Source: Saprospiraceae bacterium
Lineage (GTDB): Bacteria > Bacteroidota > Bacteroidia > Chitinophagales > Saprospiraceae
Assembly: GCA_020628095.1 (NCBI GenBank)
Contig: JAHDFP010000001.1
Location: 400,847-464,846 of the forward strand
Direction of reading: 5' to 3'
DNA length: 64,000 bases
Both the position numbers and the translations under genes were made by a program. The notes under the pieces were generated by a model. It had not been told where the DNA came from, searched no databases, and was given only the letters and a program-made list of their open reading frames with translations. Positions 17,864-27,855 of the stretch are shown one piece after another (position 1 is the first letter of the stretch; each line of letters opens with the position of its first letter).

Positions 17864-20800
17864 CTAACGTATTTGTATCATCTTCTTACTTGCAGTTCCA
17901 TAAGAAGACTCAATTTTGTAGTACATCACACTGGTAGCATCTAATTCGTCTTTAGATAAGACTATAGAGTGCGTTCCACCTGTATAATCTTTTGTTCTTC
18001 TCACAATCTCTCTTCCACTTAAATCGTACACTGTGAAAGTCACATCAGAATTTCCTGGCAGACTGAATGTAATCTGCGTTTCGTTGCTGAATGGATTCGG
18101 TACGTTCTGGTAAAGAACAAAATCAGAAGATACATGACCTCTTACATTAAGACCAACATTCATGGTGCTCAGATCAGAAGTATATGCCTCAGACTTAGCG
18201 ACAGAAGAGCTTAAGTACATTCGCTGATCTACAGTCATATTCTCTCTTGCAAAGAAATTAAGATAGAATAATGGCTCGTCAGCATCATAAGTCTCTCCCT
18301 CCATGCTATTCCAGCTTATTGCAATCGTTCCATTGTCAGATTCTGTAAGACCAAAGTTAGAATCTTGCATATCCATCGCCCCAGACTCGTAACCCTCGAA
18401 TGTCATCGCACCTGTATCAAAGTTAAGTGTCGTCTGGAATCCTATAATATCCTCCATGTTATCAGCATATACTGGTATCTCCACAGAGCTACCTTTGATA
18501 AGTGATACATTTTCTATCGCAAAGTCTAGTGTTCTGTTAGTTCTCTTCTCTATTCTATTATCATTCTGGAAGGCATTAACAGTTGCAGTAGCGTTGACGT
18601 CTCCGATTTTGACGGCGACAAAATCTTGATCCATCTCAGACTCATCTAATCCGATTATCCTTATTTCTTCGTTGTAAGGAAACGGAATGGCTGGGTTAAC
18701 GAAGGTCTGATTTGCTTCTGGGAATCTCCAAGACTTTTGGCCATTAGGAAATTCGTCATTCACACCTAAGATTACTTTTCTTATTTCTATCAGGTCAAGT
18801 GCAGTTACACTCGAATCATCGTTAGCATCGGCAGCAATTATTTTGTATGGAGATCCGAAAGATTCTATACCCAAGATGTGCTTCTGGATCAATACAAGAT
18901 CCAATGTACTCACACCATTAAGTGGGTGATCTTCTTTCTCTCCTGATACTTTATAATCAGAATTAGCCAAATCTGTAAAGGCATACTCTCCATCTTCCTC
19001 AGTCATCATCTGATTCGCGTAATCTACACCACTTGCTCCTATGGAAATCATTACTTCTTCCACCATCTCTAACTCTTCTGTATGTACGTTTCCAGCTATC
19101 ATAGAACCCGTATTTGGACAAACATCATTGGCATTATCTTGCAACTCAAGTATGACCTCACAGTAATCCGAGTTACCCGCATCATCTTCATAATACACTT
19201 GTAACCTTACTTGATGTCTCTGTCCATTAACTATATCCTCACAGTCGAATAACAACGCATCTACCTTATTTCCATTATCCAAGAAATAGATATCAAGATC
19301 ATCATCACAGTTATCAACACCTCCTAGATCAAAGTCTGCCTCAGCCCATATTTCTATTTCTCCATTATTTACTGGCATTGTAGCCGTAACAACACTACCT
19401 CTACAGTATGGAGTTGGTGCTTTGACGTCTTTCACTTCTACAGTCGTCGTAAACGGTGTTCTATCGTCCGTTCTGTTTCCACAGTGATCTTCTGCCCAGA
19501 AGCTTATTGTACTAACCCCTACTGGGAATGTTACAGTACCCAGACTGAAAGTTCTTGTATCTGCTACTGTACCTGATCCACTCGTGCTAGAACCATCAGC
19601 GAAATCTATAGTATAGTCTACTGTCACCACTTGATTAGTAAACATGTCTGTACAATCATCTGTAATAGTCACTACAAGAGAATCTACCGCCTCTTCGCAA
19701 TTCTCGCTCACTGTCTCTACACAAATAGGTGACATATCTATAACAGGTGCTACATTATTGAACACTTTAATCTCTTGTGTATGAGATCTTGTCGCGGCAT
19801 CTATAGAGTTATTTGCAGCAATACACCAGTCCACCACAGTCCATGTTCTTAATATCTTCAAGCACGCATTATCTACGTTATGGAACGGAAGGTCCTCATA
19901 AGTAATCGCTAAATCTGTACATGCATTTCTGATCGCACCATTTCTTATTCTATCAAAATCAGCATCACTTGGTCTTAGATTAGTAGAACTTGTACAAGTT
20001 GTTAGTTCCTGATCAGAAGGCCAAGCAGAATCTGGAATCTGGAATTGAGTCGGATCTGTCAACCATGACTTATCGAATGTAAATGTCGTAGAGTATGACC
20101 CACCTATCTGATTTCCACATTCATCTTTGACGATAAACTTAACTGTATATCCACCTTCTCCACACTGACCTACTACCAATCTCTCATCACGATCACTTGC
20201 ATTTTCTAACTCTACCGTATGCGTAATATCATCACTACAGTATCCTGTTGCATCAAACTGATTCATCAAGTCTGCAATGTGATCACCTATGAATAAGGTA
20301 TCCGTACATTGGAACTCCATAACTGATGGAGGCGTACTTGTTACAGTCGGTTGTCTGTTATTTTGGATTCTAACAGTTGTCTGACATGTATTAGTATTAC
20401 CATCTAAATCTGTTACTCTTAGAACAACCATCTGCTCTGGGTTCTCACAGCTACAGCAGTACTCTATCTGATCTCTGAATTGACTATCATCTTCGTCTGC
20501 TCTTCTTATAGAGAAACCATCTGGATCAATACCACAGTTATCCCAGCTCATATTATCAATAGACTCTGCTGGAAGGTATCCACATCCATCTGTACCTAAA
20601 GCAACCACTGTATTTTCGATACAAATAGGGTTAGGTAGTGTTTCGTCTTTGACATATACCTCTGCTCTACATTCTCCTGTATTACCACACTCATCAGTTA
20701 CTAAGAAACGTAACCATGTAAACTGTCCACCTGGCAAGTCATCGATACCTGTAGCGTTTCCGTTTGCATCATACTGTACATTATCATTGATGAACTCTGC

Positions 20801-23209
20801 CAATGGATCTGGTGTCGTCGGATCTGTAGGATCTGCTAACAAGTATGTCAATTCGATCGTATAGTTATCATCACAAGGGTTAGTAATAACCAAAGGTGAT
20901 ATATAGCTCCAGTCTCCAGAACACTGACCAGGATTAGTCGTTGCCATGTATACGTCATCTTGCTCAAGATCAAAACCTAAACCTTCAAAGAAAGCTCTGT
21001 CCTCTGGATCTAAATCATCTGGTGGACAAGTCACTATAAGCGGCTGATCATCTTCTACTTTTACGACTTGGTTATTCTCTACGATCTCACCTACACACCA
21101 ATCTAATATAGTCCATGTATAGATACGCTTGTAAGAATTTCCACATATAGGGAAGTCTATCTCATTAGGACCAGATACCTGAAAGTTACCACAATCAGAT
21201 AGTGCATTACCACAAGGCAACATAGGTTGTCCTGGCTCCATGCTATCGTCACAAGTCAATGCCTCCGTATCTAAATTATCTCTATCCTTAGGCCAGATAA
21301 TATCATCTGCAGTATATCTTTTCACTTCTATTATCTGCTCACAAGTTTCTGATCTACTAGAAGCACTATTGACTACTGTCCATGTTCTTGTAATCTCAGT
21401 CCATAGATCATGTGCACAATGTGTTCCTGTCTCTTCGTCTTCCCATCTAAAATCAGGCATACCATCACATCCTGTATTTTGGATAACCTCGCTACTTGTT
21501 AGAAGGCTTCCCTCGCTGGTAGTTACCTGAAGATCAGCCTCTACCAATGTTGCATCAGTAGTACCATTATTAGTTACAGTCAGTGTCCATCTGTTAGGAT
21601 TCGTCGCACCTGTATTAGTTGCATCTTCTCCATTAAAGGCACTGAAAGCATTTAATGGCTTAAAGCTACCTATGAATGCATTCTCTGTCCATCTACAATG
21701 TACAGTTCTGGCAAACATAGAGTGATCATGCTCTCCAGCATCTGATAGGCATACATTTATGTTAGCATTTTCACAGTTTTCTGTGAATCCACCTAAGTCT
21801 AATAGATCTACTACTGTCCCTTCTGGAGAAGTAAGACTCAATTCTACATCGCTAACATCATCTATTTGTAATTCAAAATTTAGTATGACATTAGATATAG
21901 TTCCACTGATATCTGTTAAGTCTAAAGTAACAGCCGTAGAACCACCATTAGAGATAGTCATATTTTCAGCTACGCCTCTATCCCATCCTTTTATCTCAGT
22001 ACCAGGTGCAAGATCACCTACCTGAGTACAGAATACCTGTACCGTATCACAATTAAGCTGAGGTATACTCTTATCTTCTGCTAATACCTGCCCCCAACAG
22101 CTAAGTCCAGATTGTCCAGTCACGGTAACATTATACATACCTGTCTGATCTATAATAACCTGACCCATACCACTGAACTCTGTCTCAGAAGACACATGCT
22201 CTAACTCTAAAGTAAAGTTATCGAAACAGTAATCTCCCTCTAATACCATAGCTGGTGTAATAATCGCCTCACACTCATCTGTCAAGGTAACATTCACAAG
22301 GTCATTACATGCTAGATTATTAATGCTTTCTAATACGTCGAAATCAATAATACATTGTTGTACCACCTCATCACAAGCATAAGCTGGAGGTCCAGGGAAC
22401 ATAGTAGGAGACGGATCGACTATATTAACTTTAATACTGTGATTACCGAAAGGCAAATCTGTTATAGGATCCAATGGCGGAACCTGAGCAGCATTGAAAG
22501 TATTGATAGCTGTAACAGCGTCCGTTGCCGTAGAAATGGTCTGCGGATAAAACGGTGCGACTGCATTACCTACTAATCCAGTACCTAGAGAATATTGACC
22601 TCCATTCTCTAAGCATAGGAGAATCTCATAACTCCAGTTGTCGTCGCAATTCTCTCCTGTTATAGTCATCAAATCTTCGCCCGAAGCTAGATTTCTAGCA
22701 CAACTAGGAGGATTAGCCGATAAATCAGGAGTCACGACTATAGGAGCAGTTGGACATTGCCAATCTACAACTGGTCTCATCTGAATATTTAACGTATCGC
22801 TACTAGTACATTGCGTACCATCAAAAGCGATATACGTTACTTCGACGATGTAATCGCCTGATTTGGCAGGATCAGAAAATGGAATGTGTACCGTCCTATC
22901 CGTATCGAATGCCGTAAAACTCTGAGAGAAACCATCTGGTCCTCTCCAAGTTACACTCGTACTAAGACCAGCACTTGGATTTTCTGCTGCAGTCAAGTCC
23001 AGAGTGTCACAAAGACCCGTACACACATTAAGTGTGTCTACCTCTGCAGCAACAGTAGCAGCTACGAAACCAGGGTCTCCTGTCGGATCCTGAATCGCAG
23101 GAGTCGGACAAGGCGACTGAGCCGAAAGTTCTGATGCTCCCAAAAAAAGAACCAACATAAAGATGCTGAGACTTATTTTTTGAGCTGTTTTAGTAAATAA
23201 ATTTTTCAT
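17864..23209 (-). CDS. Giant secreted modular protein (P-domain, dockerin-like, cohesin-like, type IX sorting)
   Basis: 1781 residues. Signal peptide (about 1-30, ending ELSAQ), then Cys-rich Ig-like modules of the Saprospiraceae surface-protein kind. A proprotein-convertase-type P-domain lies about 410-565 (FELQIDDVSDVELSLTSPEG, NPNRWTLTVTNNGTTDATL). More repeated domains with TWTVVDWC-type motifs and HYR-like spacing follow (about 590-1370). Then a carboxypeptidase-regulatory-like fold and a dockerin-like pair of Ca-binding repeats (about 1425-1485: LDLVLIQKHILGI, ADANDDSSVTALDLIEIRKV), a cohesin-like domain (about 1560-1700) and a type IX sorting domain (YQNVPNPFSNETQITFSL to KKMIQIR). Expected on the cell surface, for adhesion or scaffolding. 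No catalytic motif seen. Monocistronic, with its own terminator. Confidence 0.85.
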   Translation of the reverse strand: MKNLFTKTAQKISLSIFMLVLFLGASELSAQSPCPTPAIQDPTGDPGFVAATVAAEVDTLNVCTGLCDTLDLTAAENPSAGLSTSVTWRGPDGFSQSFTAFDTDRTVHIPFSDPAKSGDYIVEVTYIAFDGTQCTSSDTLNIQMRPVVDWQCPTAPIVVTPDLSANPPSCARNLASGEDLMTITGENCDDNWSYEILLCLENGGQYSLGTGLVGNAVAPFYPQTISTATDAVTAINTFNAAQVPPLDPITDLPFGNHSIKVNIVDPSPTMFPGPPAYACDEVVQQCIIDFDVLESINNLACNDLVNVTLTDECEAIITPAMVLEGDYCFDNFTLELEHVSSETEFSGMGQVIIDQTGMYNVTVTGQSGLSCWGQVLAEDKSIPQLNCDTVQVFCTQVGDLAPGTEIKGWDRGVAENMTISNGGSTAVTLDLTDISGTISNVILNFELQIDDVSDVELSLTSPEGTVVDLLDLGGFTENCENANINVCLSDAGEHDHSMFARTVHCRWTENAFIGSFKPLNAFSAFNGEDATNTGATNPNRWTLTVTNNGTTDATLVEADLQVTTSEGSLLTSSEVIQNTGCDGMPDFRWEDEETGTHCAHDLWTEITRTWTVVNSASSRSETCEQIIEVKRYTADDIIWPKDRDNLDTEALTCDDSMEPGQPMLPCGNALSDCGNFQVSGPNEIDFPICGNSYKRIYTWTILDWCVGEIVENNQVVKVEDDQPLIVTCPPDDLDPEDRAFFEGLGFDLEQDDVYMATTNPGQCSGDWSYISPLVITNPCDDNYTIELTYLLADPTDPTTPDPLAEFINDNVQYDANGNATGIDDLPGGQFTWLRFLVTDECGNTGECRAEVYVKDETLPNPICIENTVVALGTDGCGYLPAESIDNMSWDNCGIDPDGFSIRRADEDDSQFRDQIEYCCSCENPEQMVVLRVTDLDGNTNTCQTTVRIQNNRQPTVTSTPPSVMEFQCTDTLFIGDHIADLMNQFDATGYCSDDITHTVELENASDRDERLVVGQCGEGGYTVKFIVKDECGNQIGGSYSTTFTFDKSWLTDPTQFQIPDSAWPSDQELTTCTSSTNLRPSDADFDRIRNGAIRNACTDLAITYEDLPFHNVDNACLKILRTWTVVDWCIAANNSIDAATRSHTQEIKVFNNVAPVIDMSPICVETVSENCEEAVDSLVVTITDDCTDMFTNQVVTVDYTIDFADGSSTSGSGTVADTRTFSLGTVTFPVGVSTISFWAEDHCGNRTDDRTPFTTTVEVKDVKAPTPYCRGSVVTATMPVNNGEIEIWAEADFDLGGVDNCDDDLDIYFLDNGNKVDALLFDCEDIVNGQRHQVRLQVYYEDDAGNSDYCEVILELQDNANDVCPNTGSMIAGNVHTEELEMVEEVMISIGASGVDYANQMMTEEDGEYAFTDLANSDYKVSGEKEDHPLNGVSTLDLVLIQKHILGIESFGSPYKIIAADANDDSSVTALDLIEIRKVILGVNDEFPNGQKSWRFPEANQTFVNPAIPFPYNEEIRIIGLDESEMDQDFVAVKIGDVNATATVNAFQNDNRIEKRTNRTLDFAIENVSLIKGSSVEIPVYADNMEDIIGFQTTLNFDTGAMTFEGYESGAMDMQDSNFGLTESDNGTIAISWNSMEGETYDADEPLFYLNFFARENMTVDQRMYLSSSVAKSEAYTSDLSTMNVGLNVRGHVSSDFVLYQNVPNPFSNETQITFSLPGNSDVTFTVYDLSGREIVRRTKDYTGGTHSIVLSKDELDATSVMYYKIESSYGTASKKMIQIR

Positions 23210-23598
23210 GGTTAAAATTTTTGTGTTCTTACGTTAGTTTTCTTGTGTTTTCAATGAAAAAATGAATTATAAAAAACACGTATTAATAAAAATTTAAAGT
23301 TTAAATAACTGATTTACAGTGTTTTATGTGTTTTAGTAAATTTATATTCAAACTTTTCATAATACATTAGTGTGAAGAGGCAAACATTATACCAAAATGT
23401 AATATGTCGCTTAGAAGTCCTTATTTACTGAGCTTTAGGACAGCATAGAGTGCTTGAGAAGGGAGATTATTTGAAAATCTATAGTAGAATGGTCATCTAA
23501 ATAAGGTGTGGACATAGATATCTAATGGGGCATGGCGTATTTAGGCCTAAAAAATCCAATAACTCTATATTTTAGATGTTGAACAGTTAGATATTAAA
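23210..23598. other. Divergent intergenic region
   Basis: 389 bases between two divergent genes. The first 130 bases are very AT-rich and hold the expected promoter of the giant secreted protein, but no exact TAnnTTTG box. I see no RNA gene, repeat or conserved small reading frame. Confidence 0.6.
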
Positions 23599-24627
23599 AT
23601 GAGGAACACTAAGAATATCTGTCTCAATTGTGATTATCAGCTGAGTATAGAAGACAAATTCTGTCCTGAGTGTGGTTTAAAGGCCAATGAAAAGAACCTG
23701 TCATTCGTCTATAATGCCAAAGTGTTCTTTAATACCTTCCTCAATTTTGATAAAAGACTAGTGCAATCCTTTAAAGATGTATGGATACCTAATAAAATAA
23801 CGAAATACTATGTCGCTGGTAAAAGGCAAATACATGTCCATCCCTTTCGCTTTTACTTTATATGCCTAGTTCTCTTCTTTTTGGTGGTCAAGCATGCTCT
23901 CAGTGATCAGAATGTTATGTTCATGGGACAACATGATAGAGATGTAGAAAGAGTTGCGAACTATGACCTGTATAACAAAATAAAGTCCCTCCCTGTACCA
24001 TCACCATTCTACACACAGGAAGCCCTAGATACCATTACTTCCAAAATATTTAAAAGAGATTATTCCAGTTATAATGACACCATAAATATGACGGAAATGG
24101 GAATGAATTATGCTCACTACGGAGTTACTAAGGCCGATTATTACAGGTTATCTGGTGATTCTCTTATTAAAAAATACAACGTGGAGCTAGGGCATCATAA
24201 GTTCATTATAAGGCAAAACAAAAGAATCCATAATGACGAGAAAGGGGCAATAAGCTTTATGATCGGTAATTTGATATGGGCTATTATAGCAACGACCATT
24301 ATCATGGCTGGAATTTTATATTTGCTCTATTACCGCCATAGGTCTTATTATGTGGAGCATGTATTGCATGTCACCAACTTTCACATCATGGGTCTCTTAC
24401 TCAATGGTGCTTTTATCATGCTTGTAAAATATGCGGGAATCCCAGAGTGGATTGTTATTCTGATATGGCTGTTTTGTTTTCTTTTCTTTCAGGTAGCTCT
24501 GGCTAAATATTATCATCAGGGGTTTTGGAAGACTTTCTTGAAGGGATTGGTTTTTCAGTCCATCTATATTATCGTATTCTTCACGATTTTGATTTTAACC
24601 ATGCTAATCAGTATGGCTTTGTTTTAG
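23599..24627 (+). CDS. DUF3667 zinc-ribbon membrane protein
   Basis: 342 residues. The N-terminal zinc ribbon has two CxxC-type pairs (CLNCDYQ near 9-12, FCPECGLKA near 22-25), followed by the DUF3667 signature (FFNTFLNFDKRLVQSFKDVW near 43-62, then YYVAGKRQIHVHPFRFYF) and a first membrane helix (about 90-105). A polar middle part precedes four C-terminal helices (about 215-340). Common in Bacteroidota; function unknown. No operon partner is evident, as MerR starts 55 bases downstream and may be read separately. Confidence 0.85.
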   Translation: MRNTKNICLNCDYQLSIEDKFCPECGLKANEKNLSFVYNAKVFFNTFLNFDKRLVQSFKDVWIPNKITKYYVAGKRQIHVHPFRFYFICLVLFFLVVKHALSDQNVMFMGQHDRDVERVANYDLYNKIKSLPVPSPFYTQEALDTITSKIFKRDYSSYNDTINMTEMGMNYAHYGVTKADYYRLSGDSLIKKYNVELGHHKFIIRQNKRIHNDEKGAISFMIGNLIWAIIATTIIMAGILYLLYYRHRSYYVEHVLHVTNFHIMGLLLNGAFIMLVKYAGIPEWIVILIWLFCFLFFQVALAKYYHQGFWKTFLKGLVFQSIYIIVFFTILILTMLISMALF

Positions 24628-24682
24628 GCTTATAAATGGCATGTAATAAAGGCTTTTAGCGAATAATTGCTATTTTTCTATT

Positions 24683-25066
24683 ATGATAGACCCTCAGAGT
24701 CTTACTAAGAGGTATTATAAGATAGGTGAAGTCGCCAAGATGTTTGGGGTGGCTACCTCTTTAATCAGATATTGGGAGAGCGAATTTGACATATTAGAAC
24801 CCCTGAAAAATGCGAAGGGTGTAAGAAGATATCAAAACAAAGATGTCCTGATAGTAGATCGCATCTACGAACTTGTCAAAGTAAGAGGATATAAGCTAGA
24901 TGGTGCCAAGAAAGCACTAAGAGAGAGGAAAGAACTGCCACCTACCAATGATCAACATATCCCCAAAAACCCATCGATTGACATCCAATCTATCAAACAA
25001 GAATTATTAAGTATAAGAGAAGGCTTGCTAAGGCTTAAGTCAGAACTTACTCAGGACAAGGAGTAA
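24683..25066 (+). CDS. MerR family transcriptional regulator
   Basis: 127 residues. N-terminal winged helix-turn-helix of MerR type (about 10-80: YYKIGEVAKMFGVATSLIRY, then WESEFDILEP and VRRYQNKDVLIVDRIYELVK), followed by YKLDGAKKALRERK and a short C-terminal coiled coil (about 100-125) for dimerisation. There is no Cys- or ligand-binding effector domain, as in the small MerR proteins common in Bacteroidota. The last 16 bases overlap the end of the convergent ABC ATPase gene, so the two transcripts would be antisense there. Confidence 0.88.
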   Translation: MIDPQSLTKRYYKIGEVAKMFGVATSLIRYWESEFDILEPLKNAKGVRRYQNKDVLIVDRIYELVKVRGYKLDGAKKALRERKELPPTNDQHIPKNPSIDIQSIKQELLSIREGLLRLKSELTQDKE

Positions 25067-25656
25067 CTTTTATTGCATTCTACAAAGTCATGCGCGTCGT
25101 TAGAAGCGATTATAACAGTCTTGTTTTGGCAGAATCTACTTACCAAATTTCTATACCAATCCTTTCTTGTGTCATCCAAGAAGGAAGTCGGTTCGTCCAT
25201 AATTAGTAGTGGGACATCCATCGTCAAGGCTAGTGCAAGACTTAGTCTTTGTTTCATTCCAGAAGAAAAGGATTGAATAAGTCGGTTTTTTTCTTTTTTG
25301 AAATCTGATATTTCCAAAAATTCATCTTCTGATCCCGTCATAAATGATTTAAAGACAGAATAATGTCGGTATATCTCAGACACCGTAAACTCTTCGTCTA
25401 ATCTGGAATAAGCGGCCGACATGGCCAAGTATTCATGGATATTATCTCTACTTATCTCTTTGCCACCAAGAGCATATCTAATATCGCCTTTAGTGTACGA
25501 TAGATAACCCGATATGATATTAATAAGAGTAGACTTACCCGAACCATTATGCCCAGATATCGCCAGCCGATCATTAGGATTCAGATGCATTGAAATATCT
25601 CTAAGAATCCAACCTGTGGTATACCTTTTCCAAATCTGGTTAAGTTGTATTTCCAT
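25051..25656 (-). CDS. ABC transporter ATP-binding protein, atypical Q- and H-loops
   Basis: 201 residues, a bare ATPase subunit. Walker A is GHNGSGKSTL near 35, signature SSGMKQRLSLA near 130, Walker B LLIMDEPTSFLD near 152. The Q-loop position reads MSAAYSRLDEEFT without the usual Gln, and the H-loop position reads IIASNDAHDF with Asn instead of the switch His. No permease gene is next to it. It is the last gene of the lipid A operon, overlapping lpxA by TAATG. A role in envelope lipid traffic is possible but only inferred. Confidence 0.85.
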   Translation of the reverse strand: MEIQLNQIWKRYTTGWILRDISMHLNPNDRLAISGHNGSGKSTLINIISGYLSYTKGDIRYALGGKEISRDNIHEYLAMSAAYSRLDEEFTVSEIYRHYSVFKSFMTGSEDEFLEISDFKKEKNRLIQSFSSGMKQRLSLALALTMDVPLLIMDEPTSFLDDTRKDWYRNLVSRFCQNKTVIIASNDAHDFVECNKSYSLS

Positions 25657-26450
25657 TAGTCAGCGCTAATTAGACTCTGAAATCCGCGCATCAGTCCCCG
25701 CTCCGACTTGTCAATAAATTGTAGAATCTTATCTCGTTCTGCACTCGCTTCTAATTCTGATTTAATAAACTCTATGGCCTTAGATGTGGACCATCCTTTG
25801 ACGAATAAAAATCTATATATATCCTGAATACGGTTAATAGATTCAGTGGTAAATCCTCTGCGCTCTAAGCCTATCCTATTGACACCCACATAAGACAGCG
25901 GTTCTCTTCCCGCTTTGACGAAAGGTGGCACATTTTTCCTAACCAAACTACCCCCCGTGATATAAGTATGATCTCCTATGGAGACAAATTGCTGGATCGC
26001 CGTCATACCACCTATAGACACATGGTTACCTATCAATACATGACCTGCTATATTGACTGCATTAGCTATGATACAATGCTGCCCTACATGACAGTCATGT
26101 GCAATGTGGACATAAGCCATCAGCAAGGTATTAGATTCTATTACTGTCTTACCATATGCCTTTGTTCCTTTATTGATTGTTACACATTCTCGGATGTGAA
26201 CGTGGTCTCCTATTTCTACATAAGTCTTTTCTCCAGCGTATTTAAGATCTTGAGGTGCCGCACCTATAACTGCTCCTGGATATATATGCGTTCCTTTACC
26301 TATGGTCGTATCTCCGTATATAACAACGTTAGAAGCAATACAACAACCAGAACCTATAACCGCATTGCTATGTACGCTTGCAAAAGGCTCTATTGTCACA
26401 TTATCGCCAATAGTTGCTTGCGGACTAACATAGGCTAATGGACTTATCAC
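25656..26450 (-). CDS. lpxA: Acyl-ACP--UDP-N-acetylglucosamine O-acyltransferase LpxA
   Basis: 264 residues, standard length. First enzyme of lipid A synthesis, adding a 3-hydroxyacyl chain to UDP-GlcNAc. The N-terminal part is a left-handed beta-helix of hexapeptide repeats (about 1-190; IGDNVTIEPFASVHSNAVIG), with the catalytic His in MAYVHIAHDCHVG near 120 and the GxVxIGxxxxIG pattern. The helical C-terminal domain (about 195-264) contains VGVNRIGLERRGFTTESINR. It begins immediately after the stop of lpxC-fabZ. Confidence 0.96.
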   Translation of the reverse strand: MISPLAYVSPQATIGDNVTIEPFASVHSNAVIGSGCCIASNVVIYGDTTIGKGTHIYPGAVIGAAPQDLKYAGEKTYVEIGDHVHIRECVTINKGTKAYGKTVIESNTLLMAYVHIAHDCHVGQHCIIANAVNIAGHVLIGNHVSIGGMTAIQQFVSIGDHTYITGGSLVRKNVPPFVKAGREPLSYVGVNRIGLERRGFTTESINRIQDIYRFLFVKGWSTSKAIEFIKSELEASAERDKILQFIDKSERGLMRGFQSLISAD

Positions 26451-27848
26451 TTAAATGCTTTTTTTGGATATCTGAGCTGTCAATTCACCTTCTGAGACAA
26501 TAGACTCTCCCACATAGGCGGTCGCCCTCATGTGATAAAGCCCACGCTTCACGGGAGATATTAACTCCATTTTCAATATCAGAGAGTCACCTGGTTTGAC
26601 GACCTTTTTAAATTTGACTTTATCCATTTTGACAAAGTAGGTATTCCAAAGGTGGGGGTCATCCACATTGTAGAGAGCCATAATGCCACCCGTCTGTGCC
26701 AGAGCCTCCATCTGCAATACACCTGGGAAAACAGGGTTATCAGGAAAATGACCATTGAAGAAATTTTCATTTCCTGTGACGTTCTTGACGCCTACCACGT
26801 GCTTATCCGATAACTCTATTATTTTATCAATGAGAAGAAACGGATATCTATGCGGAATTAATTCCTTGATACCTTGTATATCTATTATTGGTTCTTTAGT
26901 CGGATCATATAGAGGTAGTCCCCTTAGTTTCTTATTCTTCTGGTATTCCTCTCTAAGTAATTTGGCGAAGGCTATATTACCTGTATGGCCTGGTCTTTTG
27001 GCAATTATTTTTCCTTTGATCGGCTTGCGTAATAGATATAAGTCACCGATAAGATCTAATAATTTATGTCTCGCCGGTTCGTTTTGAAACTGTAAAGTCA
27101 GTCCGTTGAGTATTCCGTTATCCACGATGATATCCTCATCTACTTTGAACTTCTGCGCCAATTCCTTGACCTTGGATTGCGGAAAATCCTTATGACTAAA
27201 TACAATGGCATTATCTACTCTTCCTCCTTTGATAACGCCTTTATTTGCCAACTCTTCTAACTCATTAACAAATACAAATGTGCGACTAGGAGCAATCTCA
27301 TCGGCGTAAGAGATATCTGGACGATATACCGCAACTTGCTTTCCTACCTTACTATTATACTCTATTATAGATGTTATCTCAAACAAGTCTTCGCCCTCAA
27401 CTGGTGGCAGATATATATACTCCGCCCCACTTTCATCTTTAAAGTTAATTGGCTTAGAAAACTCGATGTATTCTCTATCTGACTCTTGAGTCGCGATACC
27501 CGCATCCATAATAGCTCTTACGAACGGAATAGCACTACCATCCAGAATCGGCACCTCTGGACCATCAATATCGACTCTTACATTGTCTATACCCAAGCCT
27601 GCAAATGCCGATAACAAATGCTCTATCGTATGGACATAAATGTCATTTTTCTGTAGGGAAGTACAACGAAAAGTAGAATCAATATTGATAAGATTAGCGT
27701 GTATCAGCGGTTGTCCATCCACATCAGTTCTGCAAAATACGATACCCGTATTTTCTTCTGCTGGATGACACTTAATATGGACTAATTCTCCAGTATGTAG
27801 ACCGACACCTTCTATTTCAAATGTGCGGTTTAAGGTATTTTGATTCAT
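26451..27848 (-). CDS. lpxC-fabZ: Bifunctional LpxC deacetylase / FabZ dehydratase
   Basis: 465 residues, the fusion typical of Bacteroidota. The N-terminal LpxC part (about 1-300) deacetylates UDP-3-O-acyl-GlcNAc; zinc ligands appear in VHTIEHLLSAFAGLGIDNV near 75-93 and ARHKLLDLIGDLYLL near 257-271. The C-terminal FabZ part (about 320-465) dehydrates 3-hydroxyacyl-ACP; its catalytic segment is GHFPDNPVFPGVLQMEALAQ near 366-385. It sits between lpxD (7 bases upstream) and lpxA (0 bases). The fusion couples lipid A synthesis with fatty-acid elongation, which compete for the same acyl-ACP. Confidence 0.97.
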   Translation of the reverse strand: MNQNTLNRTFEIEGVGLHTGELVHIKCHPAEENTGIVFCRTDVDGQPLIHANLINIDSTFRCTSLQKNDIYVHTIEHLLSAFAGLGIDNVRVDIDGPEVPILDGSAIPFVRAIMDAGIATQESDREYIEFSKPINFKDESGAEYIYLPPVEGEDLFEITSIIEYNSKVGKQVAVYRPDISYADEIAPSRTFVFVNELEELANKGVIKGGRVDNAIVFSHKDFPQSKVKELAQKFKVDEDIIVDNGILNGLTLQFQNEPARHKLLDLIGDLYLLRKPIKGKIIAKRPGHTGNIAFAKLLREEYQKNKKLRGLPLYDPTKEPIIDIQGIKELIPHRYPFLLIDKIIELSDKHVVGVKNVTGNENFFNGHFPDNPVFPGVLQMEALAQTGGIMALYNVDDPHLWNTYFVKMDKVKFKKVVKPGDSLILKMELISPVKRGLYHMRATAYVGESIVSEGELTAQISKKSI

Positions 27849-27855
27849 CGTTAAG

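Noticed and set aside
17864..23209. Several open frames on the plus strand inside the giant gene
   Set aside because: All lie inside a continuous 1781-codon frame with clear domains and a sorting signal.
25968..26438. 156-codon open frame opposite lpxA
   Set aside because: It is produced by the periodic hexapeptide-repeat codons of lpxA; the translation is rich in Cys/Tyr/Met with no plausible fold.
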